DNA from: Pleurotus ostreatus/Saccharomyces cerevisiae fusant | Taxonomy: Eukaryota; Opisthokonta | Reading direction: 5' to 3' | Assembly (NCBI GenBank): GCA_024196135.1 | Contig: JAMQCK010000129.1 | Location: 1-57,126, forward strand | DNA length: 57,126 nt | Shown: positions 34,708-44,961 of the stretch, piece after piece | Position numbering within the stretch: position 1 is the stretch's first letter | Layout of the letters: each line of letters opens with the position of its first letter | Program-made: the position numbers and the translations under genes | The notes under the pieces: generated by a model | The model's database searches: none | Seen by the model: only the letters and a program-made list of their open reading frames with translations | What the model was told of the DNA's origin: nothing

Positions 34708-35811
34708 ATGTCTCCAGAGAAACCTCTAGTCGTTGTCTTCGGTGCGACGGGGGAGACTGGTCGCAGCATAGTCGACGGACTGTTGCGCAGCCAAGCCTTC
34801 GTAAGTCGGCTACCTCATTTCCCCCACACTCACGCTCATAGTTGAAAAGCGCGTGGCTGCAGTCGTACGCAACCCATCTAAGCCCAGTGCAGTCAAGCTT
34901 GCCGAACGTGGCGTCGCCATAATCCAAGGAGATCTGCTGAACATCACTACCGAGAGGCTTAAGGAGATCCTAGCAGGCGTTGATACGGTCATCGCAAGCG
35001 TGGACTTCTCATGCATCGAGGCGCAGAAAAAGATCGTCGACGCTGCCAAAGCAGTGGGCGTCAAGCGCGTCGTGCCCGACGATTTCGGCACGGACGCACC
35101 TGCAGGCGTCATGTTTTTGCACGACAAGGTGGGTCGTTCTCGTCACTGGCTCTTGACCTTCTGATGGAGCGCATATAGAAACTCGCTATACGCGACTACG
35201 TCAAGCAATCTGGCGTCGACCATACCTTCATCGAGGTGGGATGGTGGGCGCAGAACACAGTCCCGTACCCGCCTGAGATACTGGGGCTCCACGCCGACTT
35301 CTCTCATACTGTCTTCGGATCTGGCGACGTGCCCTTCGCTGTGACCGACCTGCTTCATATCGGTGACTGCGTGGCTCGCATCATCCAGGACGAGCGCACC
35401 TTGAACCAGACGGTCTTCATCTGGGAGGATGAGATCACGTTGACGAAGGTTTGGGAAGTCGCGGAAGCGAAGTTGGGCGATGCTATTCTGCAGAAGAAGA
35501 AAAGGGTGCGTCCTCTGTCTGATGATTTGCCCTGAGCAAAGATGATAATCTCGACACAGATGCCTGAAGAAGAGATCCTGGAGAAGTTGGAAGAAGCACG
35601 TGCGGCTGGGATGGATCAGATGTTATACTTGATCATGTCCGAGTACTGGAATAGTCTCTTCATCAGAGGCGACAACACCGTCGAGAGGGCGAAGGCGGCA
35701 GGCGCTCTCGACTTCCAGGAACTCTATCCTGATGCAAAGGTATCAAGCTTCGAGGATATCGCTGAGCGTTTCTACCAGGCCCCATATGTACCGTATACGA
35801 GCGGTCATTAA
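34708..35811 (+). CDS. NmrA-like / isoflavone-reductase-like NAD(P)-binding protein, copy 1
   Basis: Four exons: 34708-34800, 34850-35128, 35179-35505 and 35560-35811; 316 residues. The Rossmann glycine motif GATGETGRS lies at residues about 12-20, followed by AAVVRNPSK. DTVIASV, VKRVVPDDFG, HTFIEVGWW and GDVPFAVTDLLHIGD are typical of the atypical SDR group (NmrA/PCBER-like). Members either bind NAD(P) as redox sensors or reduce phenolic substrates; which applies is unknown. A Lys is present in the first-helix region after FLHDK, so catalysis is possible. It is a tandem duplicate of the gene at 36321 with identical intron positions and equal exon 1-3 lengths. Confidence 0.9.
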
Positions 35812-36320
35812 TTCCGATATATGACTAGATCCCCTTCTTACATTGCCGTCCGTTCAGAGATGAGCGTGAACTTTCCTTTCGAAGCTGCTCAAGTCGAACC
35901 GTGACACGCGTGACAAAGGTCTCGAAAGTATTACTAATTCTGCAAGCCCGGCTGGCATTCAGTCGCATGCTAACGACATCTTCACACTATACTTCGAAGC
36001 TTCCGTCCTCAGGTCTACTCTCTGGGTTACTCCTATCCGCAAACTGATGGGCTAGAAATGAAAGGTCGAAGGCCAGTCATCGGTCTGAATAATTCGGTAA
36101 TGCACAACCGCGTCTGGACAGTCTTATGCCGATTTGGCCGGTTTATAGGGTAGATGAGGCCTGTTAGTCTTCCTATCCTATCTCTGTCATGGAACAGCGC
36201 GCGCTGACTATGCCGACAGTCAGAACTCGGTCACGGGGCTCACCCTATAAGAACATGCTCGGTATGGTCTGTGCCTTCCAGAAGCCTCTCATCTGCTTTC
36301 TACCTACTACTACCACCAGC
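35812..36320. other. Intergenic, 509 bp between the NmrA-like copies
   Basis: Holds the promoter of copy 2, with CTATAAGA at 36244-36251. No gene was seen. Confidence 0.45.
36244..36251 (+). promoter_or_regulatory. TATA-like element of the second NmrA-like gene
   Basis: CCTATAAG followed by GAACATG lies about 75 bp upstream of the ATG at 36321. Its position implies that transcription starts downstream of the in-frame ATG at 36255, favouring 36321 as start. Confidence 0.45.
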
Positions 36321-37464
36321 ATGTCACAGTCCAAACCACTTGTGGTCATTTTCGGCGCGACGGGAGAGACAGGTCGTGTCATAGTCGACAGTCTCTTGGC
36401 CAGTAACGATTTCGTAGGTCACACTCGCGCTTCATTGAAATCGATTTCTGACCTTCAGACAGCGCGTAGCCGCAGTCGCTCGCAACCCTTCGAATGCAGA
36501 TGTGGTCAAGCTCTCCGAACGCGGTGTCACTATACACCAGGCGGATCTCCTGAGCGTTACTCAGGATAGACTGCAAGAGATCCTCGTAGGCGCCGACACC
36601 GTCATCGCGACGGTGCATCCTTCCTGCATTGAAGCCCAGAAGAAGATCATCGAAGCGGCGAAGGTCGTCGGCGTCAAGCGCTTCGTGCCGGACGACTTTG
36701 GTACAGACGGGCCGAAGGGTGTGATGCTCATGCACGACAAGGTACGTGCGGCACTATTGCTTCCCCTCAGGAAACAGCTGGCTCATCGGCGCTCACGAAT
36801 AGAAACTCGCCATTCGCGACTACCTCAAGCAATCCGGCGTCGGCTATACCATCATTGAGGTAGGCTGGTGGACTCAGAACACCGTCCCGTACCCGCCAGA
36901 CATTAATGGCATGCACGCCGAGTTCTCGCACACCTTCGTTGGTAGTGGGGATGTGCCCTTCGCCGTTACCGACCTCTTCCACATCGGCGACTACGTGCGG
37001 CGCGTCATCGCGGACGAGCGGACGCTCAACCAGACTGTCTTCATATGGGAGGATGAGGTCACGCTGAACAAGACGTGGGCGGTGGCGGTGGCCAAGCTGG
37101 GCGACGCTGTCCTGCAGAAGAAGAAAGTGGTAAGCGCCTACGCTCTTACTTCGGTCCCGGATTGCGAAGGCAGCTGACAGACACTGACCAGATCACCGAG
37201 GAGGAGATCACGAAGCAGTTGGAAAGCGTTCGAGCGGCGGGAACCGAGCAGATTCTGCTCCGCTATGTGACGGAGTACTGGTACAGCATTTTCGTCAGGG
37301 GCGACAATACCATTGCGAAGGCGAAAGCAGCAGGTGCTCTCGACTTCAAGGAGCTTTATCCTGACGCAAAGACCTACGACTACGACTATCTCGCCGATAG
37401 CTTCTACAAGAAGCCGTACATGCCGTATGCAGGTGGTTACAAGACCGAGACGCTGAAGGACTAA
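36321..37464 (+). CDS. NmrA-like / isoflavone-reductase-like NAD(P)-binding protein, copy 2
   Basis: Four exons: 36321-36413, 36463-36741, 36803-37129 and 37192-37464; 323 residues. It has the same architecture as copy 1: GATGETGRV, VAAVARNPS, VKRFVPDDFG, YTIIEVGWW, GDVPFAVTDLFHIGD. Exons 1-3 have the same length in both copies (93, 279, 327 nt), so duplication is recent enough to preserve structure. Divergence is concentrated in the C-terminal substrate region (MSEYWNS versus VTEYWYS), and copy 2 has a seven-residue longer C-terminus. An in-frame ATG at 36255 would add a hydrophobic 22-residue leader, but it sits too near the TATA element to be transcribed normally. Confidence 0.9.
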
Positions 37465-37602
37465 GCAGTCGTTTATTCTCCAAATGGCATATTTTGTGTA
37501 TAATAGAAACAGAAAACATGGGTACTCAGGCTGATTGAAGCAGTTGAGCTCTGCGGGCGAAAGTCAAGAGGTCCAAGGAAATAGCCAGTATGAAAACAAT
37601 TG

Positions 37603-39203
37603 TCAGCAGAGCCCACACGGTAGCTTATTGACAATAATTCCCTCCATCTTCATCTTCGCTACCCAATCATCCAGAGCCCTGCAGCGGCACTCCCTAACGC
37701 GCTTGCAGGTACGCGAGTGAAAAGACATGCGCTCCGTGGGCTTCTCATTGCCTACACCCCAGCGGGAAAGCGCCAGCTCCGTCAACGCGTCCTCGAAACC
37801 GGGACAGAGGACAAACTGGATGCCGTAGTAATCGAAGGCGATGTGTTCCAGGTCAGGAAGGATGAACGGCTGATCCTGGCGGCGGCTGAGTCGCTGAAGG
37901 AAGGGTATATCGTACGCGTCTGGGGCGTCGTACCCTAGCTTCAGGCGCTTGACATGGGGCACAAGGCGCAAGATAGACAAGATGTCGTTCAAGTCGTCGT
38001 CGTCTTTGCAACACGGAAAGCCGTGGAGGGTCAATGTGTGCAGGCGGGGCGGGCTGCGTTCGAGCATCGTGCGCACGGGCGATGTGAAGCGCGCGAAGAG
38101 GCCTGGGACTTCGACCAAGCACCAGGTGTTCTCCCACATTTCCAGCTCGTGTAGATTGGGTGCGCAGATGATCGCGCTGAGAGAAAGGCCACATTCCGCG
38201 AGCTTCAACGAGCGCAAGGCATTCATCGTGATGACGGGAAATTGGGTGGACCCTTCGCCGTGAGGCAGCTCGCTGACAGCCGTGCAAACACGGACCTCCA
38301 GTGTCGTGAGAGACGCGCAAGACAAGATCGTATGCATGTTTTCGAGACGCAGTGTGGTGTTCTGAACGACTAAGCTCTTGAGTTGCGCCCATGGAATATC
38401 CAATACCAAAGGGGTCTCAAAGTTGTGTATGGTCACCTTGGATAAGCGGGGGGCGTCCACGATGGTGAGGACGGGATGGAGTGAGATGTCCCGATGAGCC
38501 ATAAACGTGGCGCTCTCCAAAAACGGCGCGGATAGTCGAGTCACAGGTAGAGCATGCGTGTCGACGAGCCATCTGAAGTTGCGAAGACGACCCATGTGAG
38601 AGATCATCCATTGGTCGAATACGGCCTCCCTACGGGTGGATTTCGGGACGTACAAGGCGTCCACCGGACGACTCCCTGCGCGGTCCATGTATAGCTGTGC
38701 GATCGCACAGAAGCGCTCGTCAACAATCATATCCGCTACGATTATTTTGCACCATAGCTCAGGCATGCCGAGCGCCGTGCGCCGAAATCGGTGACATGTC
38801 TCCAGGAGCGGAAAACGTGTGGTACCGATGCTGGCAGTCGTCCATGTCGGTGGCAGGGCAGCGTGTATGATAAGCTCGAGTAGCTCGATCGGAAGGCGGT
38901 TGATGGGAGTAATTAGTGCTTGTTTACGACATTTGCTTTCGGCGAGCAGAGTACGATGATGCTCGAGGGTGGCTAGGCGCGCCTTAATGGACGACACTTC
39001 GGCATCGATGGCGGCTAGAGATTCGCCCAGTGCTGATATATCCTGACGAGTTTCGCTGTGCTGGTTTGGAGAGGGAACATGGCCAGCGCGTAGGAGATTG
39101 ATACTTGGTGCCGAAGGGTAAGCGCAGGTTAACGTGTTCCCGCACTGCGCGCAGAGACGAGTTTATAAGACGCGCATGCCTTTCTAGGTACTTCAGTCAT
39201 CAT
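37603..39203 (-). CDS. F-box protein, Agaricomycete type
   Basis: Two exons: 39203-39192 (12 nt, MMTE) and 39144-37603; 517 residues. The long frame otherwise lacks an ATG near its start. The 47-nt intron 39191-39145 (GTACCT...GCAG) gives an N-terminus M-M-T-E-C-G-N-T-L-T-C. A coiled-coil stretch (LAAIDAEVSSIKARLATLE) then leads into the F-box core INRLPIELLELIIHAALPP. The remainder has leucine-rich irregular repeats usual in this expanded family, and a C-terminus VNKLPCGLC. It is presumably a substrate receptor for an SCF ubiquitin ligase; the target is unknown. The exon 1 call is inferred from splice signals. Confidence 0.8.
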
Positions 39204-39786
39204 GTCCACGAGCTTTGTAGGTGGTATACACCTCTCTAGATGACCTCGAAGACGCCTGGTGGATGAAGATCAAGACCAAGGAGGCGCACACGTGCATCGG
39301 GCATGGGCGCTTGTTTGGCATATACTGTTTATCGGCGCGTTGGTCAGTTTTCGGGACATGCTCATGAGTCTACCTTGTCGTAAATAAATCCAAGAGCCCG
39401 CCAGCGTGCATGCATATCCTGCGGTGATCGCTGCAGACGTCAAGGACTCGGAGACGGCGAAAGCAAACAAGCTGCGATCCGTTCCGGAAGCAATTGCGAG
39501 GGCGGACCCATATTGATCAGCACGTACAAACACCATATACCGTTGTGCTTCCCCGCGTGAATTTGAGCCGCGAGCCCGTCAGATGACGCCTGTAAGCAAT
39601 TCATTATTTGAATGTTTGAGAGCACTTGTGAGTGACGAATATTATACTGGCACAAATGAGGACACCATTAATACAGCGCACCCTATTTCAACCCATCTAT
39701 GTAAGTCATTATGTAGTCGTAAGAATGCGAGAACGAGAGGAGAAGTGAGGTGAGGGGAGGGGAGTGATGGAGTGCAAGGTCATGGA
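39204..39786. other. Intergenic, 583 bp
   Basis: Promoter of the F-box gene and 3' flank of the PAP2 phosphatase. Two minus-strand open frames (39270-39655) have no recognisable motif. No gene is supported. Confidence 0.4.
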
Positions 39787-41344
39787 TCATACCACTTCAG
39801 CGTCAGAATTACGCGAAGCTCGCAAGGTATCGTGGGAGTCTGGTATATGAGCGAACTCGGGCGAGGGCACGACCGTCGGCGAGCGTGACGAAGCAGAGGG
39901 CTCGGCTGACCGGCTCTCGATAGAGCCTCTTGTTCGACTCTCCACAGAATTCTCGCCCACTTGACTCTCAGAATGTCGCCACCTCCTTCTCGCCGAGCGG
40001 TCATCATCTCGCGTCAGCGCGCCGTCCACCGCGTCCGTCGGCCCCCCGTACGGCGCCCACGCCATACGGTGGCCATGGGCGAAGTCCGGGAAGCGGTTCT
40101 CGGGGGCAGTCGAGTACGTGAAGTGCCCCGCGGGGTCCTCCTCCCCTCGGTGATTCCACCGCACCTTGGCGCGCTGGAGGGGAATGTGGTTGAAGCGGTA
40201 GTCCCAGACTGAATGGAGGGGAAAATTGTAATCAGCAAAACAGTTGAGAGGCCAGATGATGGGGGGGGCAAAACAGCAGAAGCAGGATGCGGGCGCACGA
40301 AGTAACTGTGACTCACTCGACGCATAATTCGCTCGGTACCCAGTGAACGCGGACCCAATCCCAATAGCCGCACCCCCAAACACGTCGTACCAATGGTGCG
40401 AGTGGTCGAGGATCATGCAGCCGCCAATAAGCGTCGCGCCCAGCAGCGGCGCGAAGAACAGGACGAGCTTCCAGACTGGTGCGCGCTCGTCGGAGAAGAT
40501 CTTCAGCTTGCCGTTGAGGTAGAGGCTGAGGGTGGTGAAGCCGGCGAAGGCGACGGTGGTGTGACCGGATGGCCAGGACTTGACCGAGTCCTTGATCCAG
40601 GAGCGCTCAGGGCCTTGGCAAATATCCCAGGTATAGTAGAGTCCGTGGTAGCCCGTACCATTACCAGGTCCGAGGGAAGGATCTGGCTGGCAGACGTCAA
40701 GGAAGTGCGGACGAAGGCCGCCCTGCAGGAATGTTAGAGGCGAGAAGGATAGGATGATTGAAGACTCACAATAAGCGTCTTGTTCATTACTTGGAATAGA
40801 CTGCCTGTGACGACGGCACGCATGTTCATCCAGAAGGCGACGTAGAGGTCGTATACGCTTCGGACGCGGATTTGCGCGAGGACAAAGAATATTGAAGGCA
40901 CGAGGATGGCGAGGAGGGCAGAGAGCCATATGTGAATGATGTTGTCTAATCGAGGTTTGCCAACTTCCTGAAGAGTAAGGTCAGCGAGCAGTTGACAAGG
41001 CGTGGTCTGTGACGCACATAAGCTACAAACTCATTGTGCTCGTTCCACAGCATGAACGAGATGTCGTTTCCCCCGAGGACCACATTGTCAAAGTGGAATA
41101 CGAGGCCCTGATCGGCGTTAGCGGTCGTATGCAAGGTGCGTGCGGTGGCACTCACGACGACACCAATGATGCCCATGGTGAACAGATCCCGCCAGGCATC
41201 GCCGAAAAGCTGGTCCCAAGAGGGCAAAGTCGCAAGCCAGGAGAGATGCCGCCGCTGCGAGAGCCGGAGGAGCATCGAGGTGTGCTTGTCTACATCCGGG
41301 GGGACCTTGTCCTCCGAATATGGAAGGGGCCGAGCACCGAGCAT
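39787..41344 (-). CDS. PAP2-family lipid phosphatase (diacylglycerol pyrophosphate / phosphatidate type)
   Basis: Five exons from the ATG at 41344: 41344-41156, 41107-41018, 40967-40770, 40722-40317 and 40208-39787; 434 residues. Several membrane segments are visible, for example IIHIWLSALLAILVPSIFFV. The three PAP2 signature motifs are present in order: a Lys followed by GGLRP near residue 160, then WPSGHTTVAF, then DHSHHWYDVFGG. The long hydrophilic C-terminus (about 130 residues, Ser/Arg-rich) is typical of fungal Dpp1/Lpp1 homologs. It removes phosphate from lipid phosphates at vacuolar or Golgi membranes (family knowledge). Introns 41155-41108 (48 nt) and 40316-40209 (108 nt) are in frame; the second also reads through without stops and contains a G8 run on the plus strand. 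Confidence 0.9.
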
Positions 41345-41399
41345 GGTCTTGGCACGGAGGGAGAGGTCGAAAATCCGCAATGTTCAAGAGAGCGCTTGC

Positions 41400-41408
41400 A
41401 TATATACG
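41400..41408 (-). promoter_or_regulatory. TATA-like element of the PAP2 phosphatase gene
   Basis: Minus-strand GTATATATGC lies about 55 bp upstream of the ATG at 41344. A second candidate (TTATAAA, minus) lies at about 41482-41488. Confidence 0.4.
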
Positions 41409-42253
41409 CGCGCGGCCGCCAGTGTGAAGGTCGCGGTCGAAGACAACCGGGGAAGGGGGGGGCGCCGCGGACAAAGAGCGGGTTTATAAGCGCACGCGCA
41501 ATTGAGTGCTCGGATTTGGTTCCATGCGCTCTGGTCTAATCCGTTCGAGAAGGGACGTGATCTCATCGTCGGCACAAGCCCGAGCGCGCATCGCGGTGGC
41601 GGCCCAAGTTTAGGACAATCGCAACGCGGATTAGCGCTCGCTGTCTTCGTCATCGGATGCCATAAACCCGGGAGGGGAACAAGGGGGAGGGGATCGTCGA
41701 GTGCACCTTCTTCGAGCAGGACAGTGTCACTCGAGGGGAGCCTGAGGTAAAGCTCACCGAGGGGGAGGTGCCATAATTGCGCTCGGAGAGTTACTCAGAG
41801 GTGCAGTCAAACAGGGACGTGTCGCGTCGGCATCAACCGCGTCACTTGGAAAATCACGGTATTCAACAGAGGGCCGAGACCACAGGCGGGCGACCAATGC
41901 AATCACGAGCCGACTGGGAGGCCTGGTCAGAAACGAGGACTCAGCGGGAGAGCGGCAGTCAGCACGAGCGGGACCATATTTCTGCTTGCGAACGAGAAAG
42001 GGATGTCTGAAAGGAGATGACGCCGACGAACAGCTTCAATCAATCTTCAAAGTGGACAACCACGTGGACCCTCCCCACGCCCACTTATTTCACTCCAGCA
42101 ACTCCTCCAGCTCTGAGTAGACATACCTACAGCGATACATCATGCTCAAAACGTCCTGAAATCGATTGGGATGCACTTCAATTCACGAATGGCCAGCAGC
42201 CGCGAAGGGCTGCTCTTCAAACAGGTAAGGAACGTCGTTCATGTAAGACAAAA
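41409..42253. other. Intergenic, about 850 bp
   Basis: PAP2 promoter and 3' flank of the BZW gene. Several unsupported open frames are present. No gene was found. Confidence 0.4.
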
Positions 42254-44241
42254 TTACTCCTCTTCCTCGTCGCTCTCCTCCTCTTGTTCCTGCAAGAACT
42301 ACAGAACGCATAAGCAAGTAGCCTTTCTTTCAAGACACACCTACGCACCTTTACCAACGGCTCCGTCGCCTTCAGGAAGTGCTGCCTGCCCTGCGGCTTC
42401 GACCCCTTCTGGAACCAGTAGATGATCGCCTGATCTGATATACAGTCTTTGTTGTACAACACCTGCAGCGTGCCGCGATTAGCTTAACTCACGCGCGCAC
42501 GTATACGCAATCCCACCTTGAGAATCTGCGGGAACGCCTTCATGACACGGGAATCTTCGTAGCAATACACTTGGACGATGTTGATAAGCGCCACCTGGGA
42601 CTTCGGTCCAGAGCAGAAGGGCTCGAGAATAGGGGCGAATTTCTGGACAGACCGTTGTCAGTATCTAAGGACGGAAGCGCATGGGTGAGTACTCACCGCC
42701 ACCTCGCGGAGCGCCAGACTCTCAATTTGGTCTGCGCGTGCGCTCCAGTCAACGGAGCTCATCAAGCCATGCCACAGGCACTGGACCAAGTCGGCCTCAG
42801 GAATAGGAGTCTCCTCCTGCTTGGCCTTGACTGCGGCGACGATCTGGACGTACGATTAGATCTTGCGCGTGTACAAGCGAGGGTCTGGTCGTGTGCGCCG
42901 GAACTCGAGATTTGGCGCACACGATCAAAGCCCGAGATTGACAACTTACAGCCTCCGCTGACTCCTCGCGCTCGGACATCTCACGCAAATCGGCGGTGAG
43001 GCTATCCTTGAACGCCGCGCTCTGCTTCTTGACATACCAGTCGGAGACTTGTGGGAGACCGGCGGCGCGGAAGTGTTCCTCCAAGCTCTTCGCATCTCGC
43101 TTGTTGGCAGGGAAGAAGAGCAGGAGATCCTTGATGCCACCCTTCTTGAGCGCGCTGGCAAGGTGCTCCATGCCCTGTTCGGTGAGGAACGCGCGGAAGA
43201 CGAGGGTGAGGACGTCGATCGAGACGTCTATGAGGGGTGTTAGCTGGCGCCCTGTAAGAGCACTCCGGGAAGCGTAACAAACGCGACCTAGCATGGCGCG
43301 TAGAGGAACTCGCAGAGTACTTCGCTCGTGCTGCGGGTGTCAACATGCGCGGTGGGCAAGGATCCCCTTCAGCATCACCTCTGCAAAAATCGACACCCAG
43401 GACACTCGCTGGGGCGCCTGCGCGTGGGAGGGAGGAAGAAGGGGAGACGAAGGAAGGAGAGAGAGATGGGATAGGAGGGCGCAAGGTCAGGAGGCGGGAA
43501 CAGAGGTGCGCAGAGAACCGCCAGGAGAGAAGAAGTGCACAGAGAATCGGGGAGTGTTTCGAAGACGCCAAACGCACCATTCTTGAGGAGATGGTCCTTC
43601 GTCAGCGACTGCAAGCAGGATGCGCTGGCGAGTCCCTGCCCGATCAGCAATCCTGTGGTGAGGGCGAGCTTGTCCTTCTGCGCTGGTGTCCACCTATGGA
43701 TGTACTGGAGCAGCGTCGGCAGGGCGGACTCCTCAAGAGGCTTCTGCAGGTACTTGTACCTGCGCAGGATCATTAGCAAAAACAACGCGCTCTGCACGCG
43801 AAGGACACGCACCTCCGGATAAGCTTGTTCAGCACATCGACATACGGCTTGAGATCGGCTATCTGCACCGGCTCGGGGGCGTTGAAGATGGTGAAGGGCG
43901 AGACGGGGGCGCCGTCATCGAGGTAGCTGCCGCCGGGCTGGAGGAGGCCGCCGACGAGGATGATCTCGAAAAGGGCATCTGCATACTTGAGGAACTCGAG
44001 CGTGGATCCGGCTTGGACTAGTTTGGTGGTGAACGCGTCAAAATCGCCCTCGGGGACGGTCTCGAGGTGCTTGTAGAGTTGGTCGCGGAAGACTTGGGGA
44101 GGGGGGATTAGACGGCGTGTGGGGCGGAGGCGTGTGGTACGCACCTGCAGGTTCGTGCTTTGCTTGCGCCTTGACGGCGCGCTTTCTGGCTTTGATGCGT
44201 ACCCCCTGGAGCGAAGGCTTGGCGGCGGTAGACTGAGACAT
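42254..44241 (-). CDS. BZW / eIF5-mimic protein (5MP), W2-domain translation regulator
   Basis: Eight exons from the ATG at 44241: 44241-44145, 44092-43813, 43759-43578, 43227-42950, 42843-42697, 42642-42517, 42462-42349 and 42298-42254; 422 residues, close to the usual 419. The N-terminus KPSLQGVRIKARKRAVK matches the conserved KPTL-G-R-K-RK start. Then come LEFLKYADALFEIILVGGLLQPGG, VLNKLIRRYKYL, QGMEHLASALKKGGIKDLLLFFPANKR and, at the C-terminus, the W2/eIF5C HEAT domain (LWHGLMSSVDW, then QAIIYWFQKG and an acidic EEEESDEEEE-like tail). Such proteins compete with eIF5 for eIF2 and tighten start-codon choice. Intron 3 (43577-43228) is 350 nt, far longer than the rest. Confidence 0.93.
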
Positions 44242-44623
44242 GCACTGGGCTGAAGAGATACGGAGGGTTGGCTGACTCGAGGAGGAGGAGGAGGAGTCGG
44301 TGGTCCGAAATCAGGAGGTGATGATGAAAATCGATCAGGCTATTACGCTTCCAAGAACCGTAAACCTTTCCCACGAATCTGTCCTTCTCGTGCCACAAAA
44401 CTGTGTGGTGGGTCGGTCGAGCATCATCGGAAATTACTGGGAGGATTTCCCATGCTGCTCTTTCCAATGCTTCTTTCCCAAAGCTTTCACGCTCGTGAGT
44501 ATGCCCGTCATTGGCATGCCTTCCAGCCATCCCATGCAACTTAAGCCTAGCCGCGTACCACAGGCCTCGACGAGTACACCAGTCGTTGTTCATTATAGCC
44601 TGACGGACTGTGTGGGACAACAT

Positions 44624-44696
44624 GGATTGCCACGGATTGCCACGGAGCTCTGCGCATACCGAATCGCTGGAGTTCCGTGGATAACCGTGGAGTTCC
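44624..44696. repeat. Clustered direct and inverted short repeats in a divergent promoter
   Basis: Two adjacent 10-bp copies of GGATTGCCAC, followed by two GGAGTTCC copies 20 bp apart; CCACGGA/TCCGTGG makes a dyad between the two groups. Confidence 0.55.
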
Positions 44697-44850
44697 AACG
44701 TCCGATCACTTTTGCGTTGCACACTGAACTAGTCAAACCAAGCAACCATTGGTTCGATGTTCGATTACGGAAAGCAGATATACGGGCTTTATCTCGAGGA
44801 AAGCACAATATTCTGTCGTACTCATGCTCGTTCTGTAGACTATGGACAGT

Positions 44851-44857
44851 ATAAAGT
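44851..44857 (+). promoter_or_regulatory. TATA box of VPS41
   Basis: TATAAAG lies about 110 bp upstream of the VPS41 ATG at 44962. The in-frame ATG at 44842 precedes it and is therefore not the likely start. Confidence 0.5.
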
Positions 44858-44961
44858 GGAGAGTTTGTGGGTCCGAGTTATCATTGCCGAGCGGGGTTAT
44901 TTCCCCTTTCGGTCGGCTGGCTTTGAGCACGCGTCTAAGCGCCTCGTCGTGCGCAACGTTG

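Larger units (their letters stand above)
44242..44961. other. Divergent promoter of BZW and VPS41, 720 bp, with short repeats
   Basis: Contains a tandem GGATTGCCAC duplication (44624-44643) and a repeated GGAGTTCC (44669-44676 and 44689-44696) flanked by CCGTGG. CCACGGA and TCCGTGG also form an inverted pair. No gene is supported. Confidence 0.5.

Noticed and set aside
38997..39060. F-box gene starting at the non-ATG codon near 38997
   Set aside because: The frame is open and conserved-looking far upstream; a 12-nt first exon with ATG at 39203 explains it better.
43293..43430. Extra exons inside the long BZW intron
   Set aside because: The direct junction gives LLKN-DVSID, equivalent to the human LVKEGVS segment, and no internal exon keeps frame; kept only as a finding about possible regulation.
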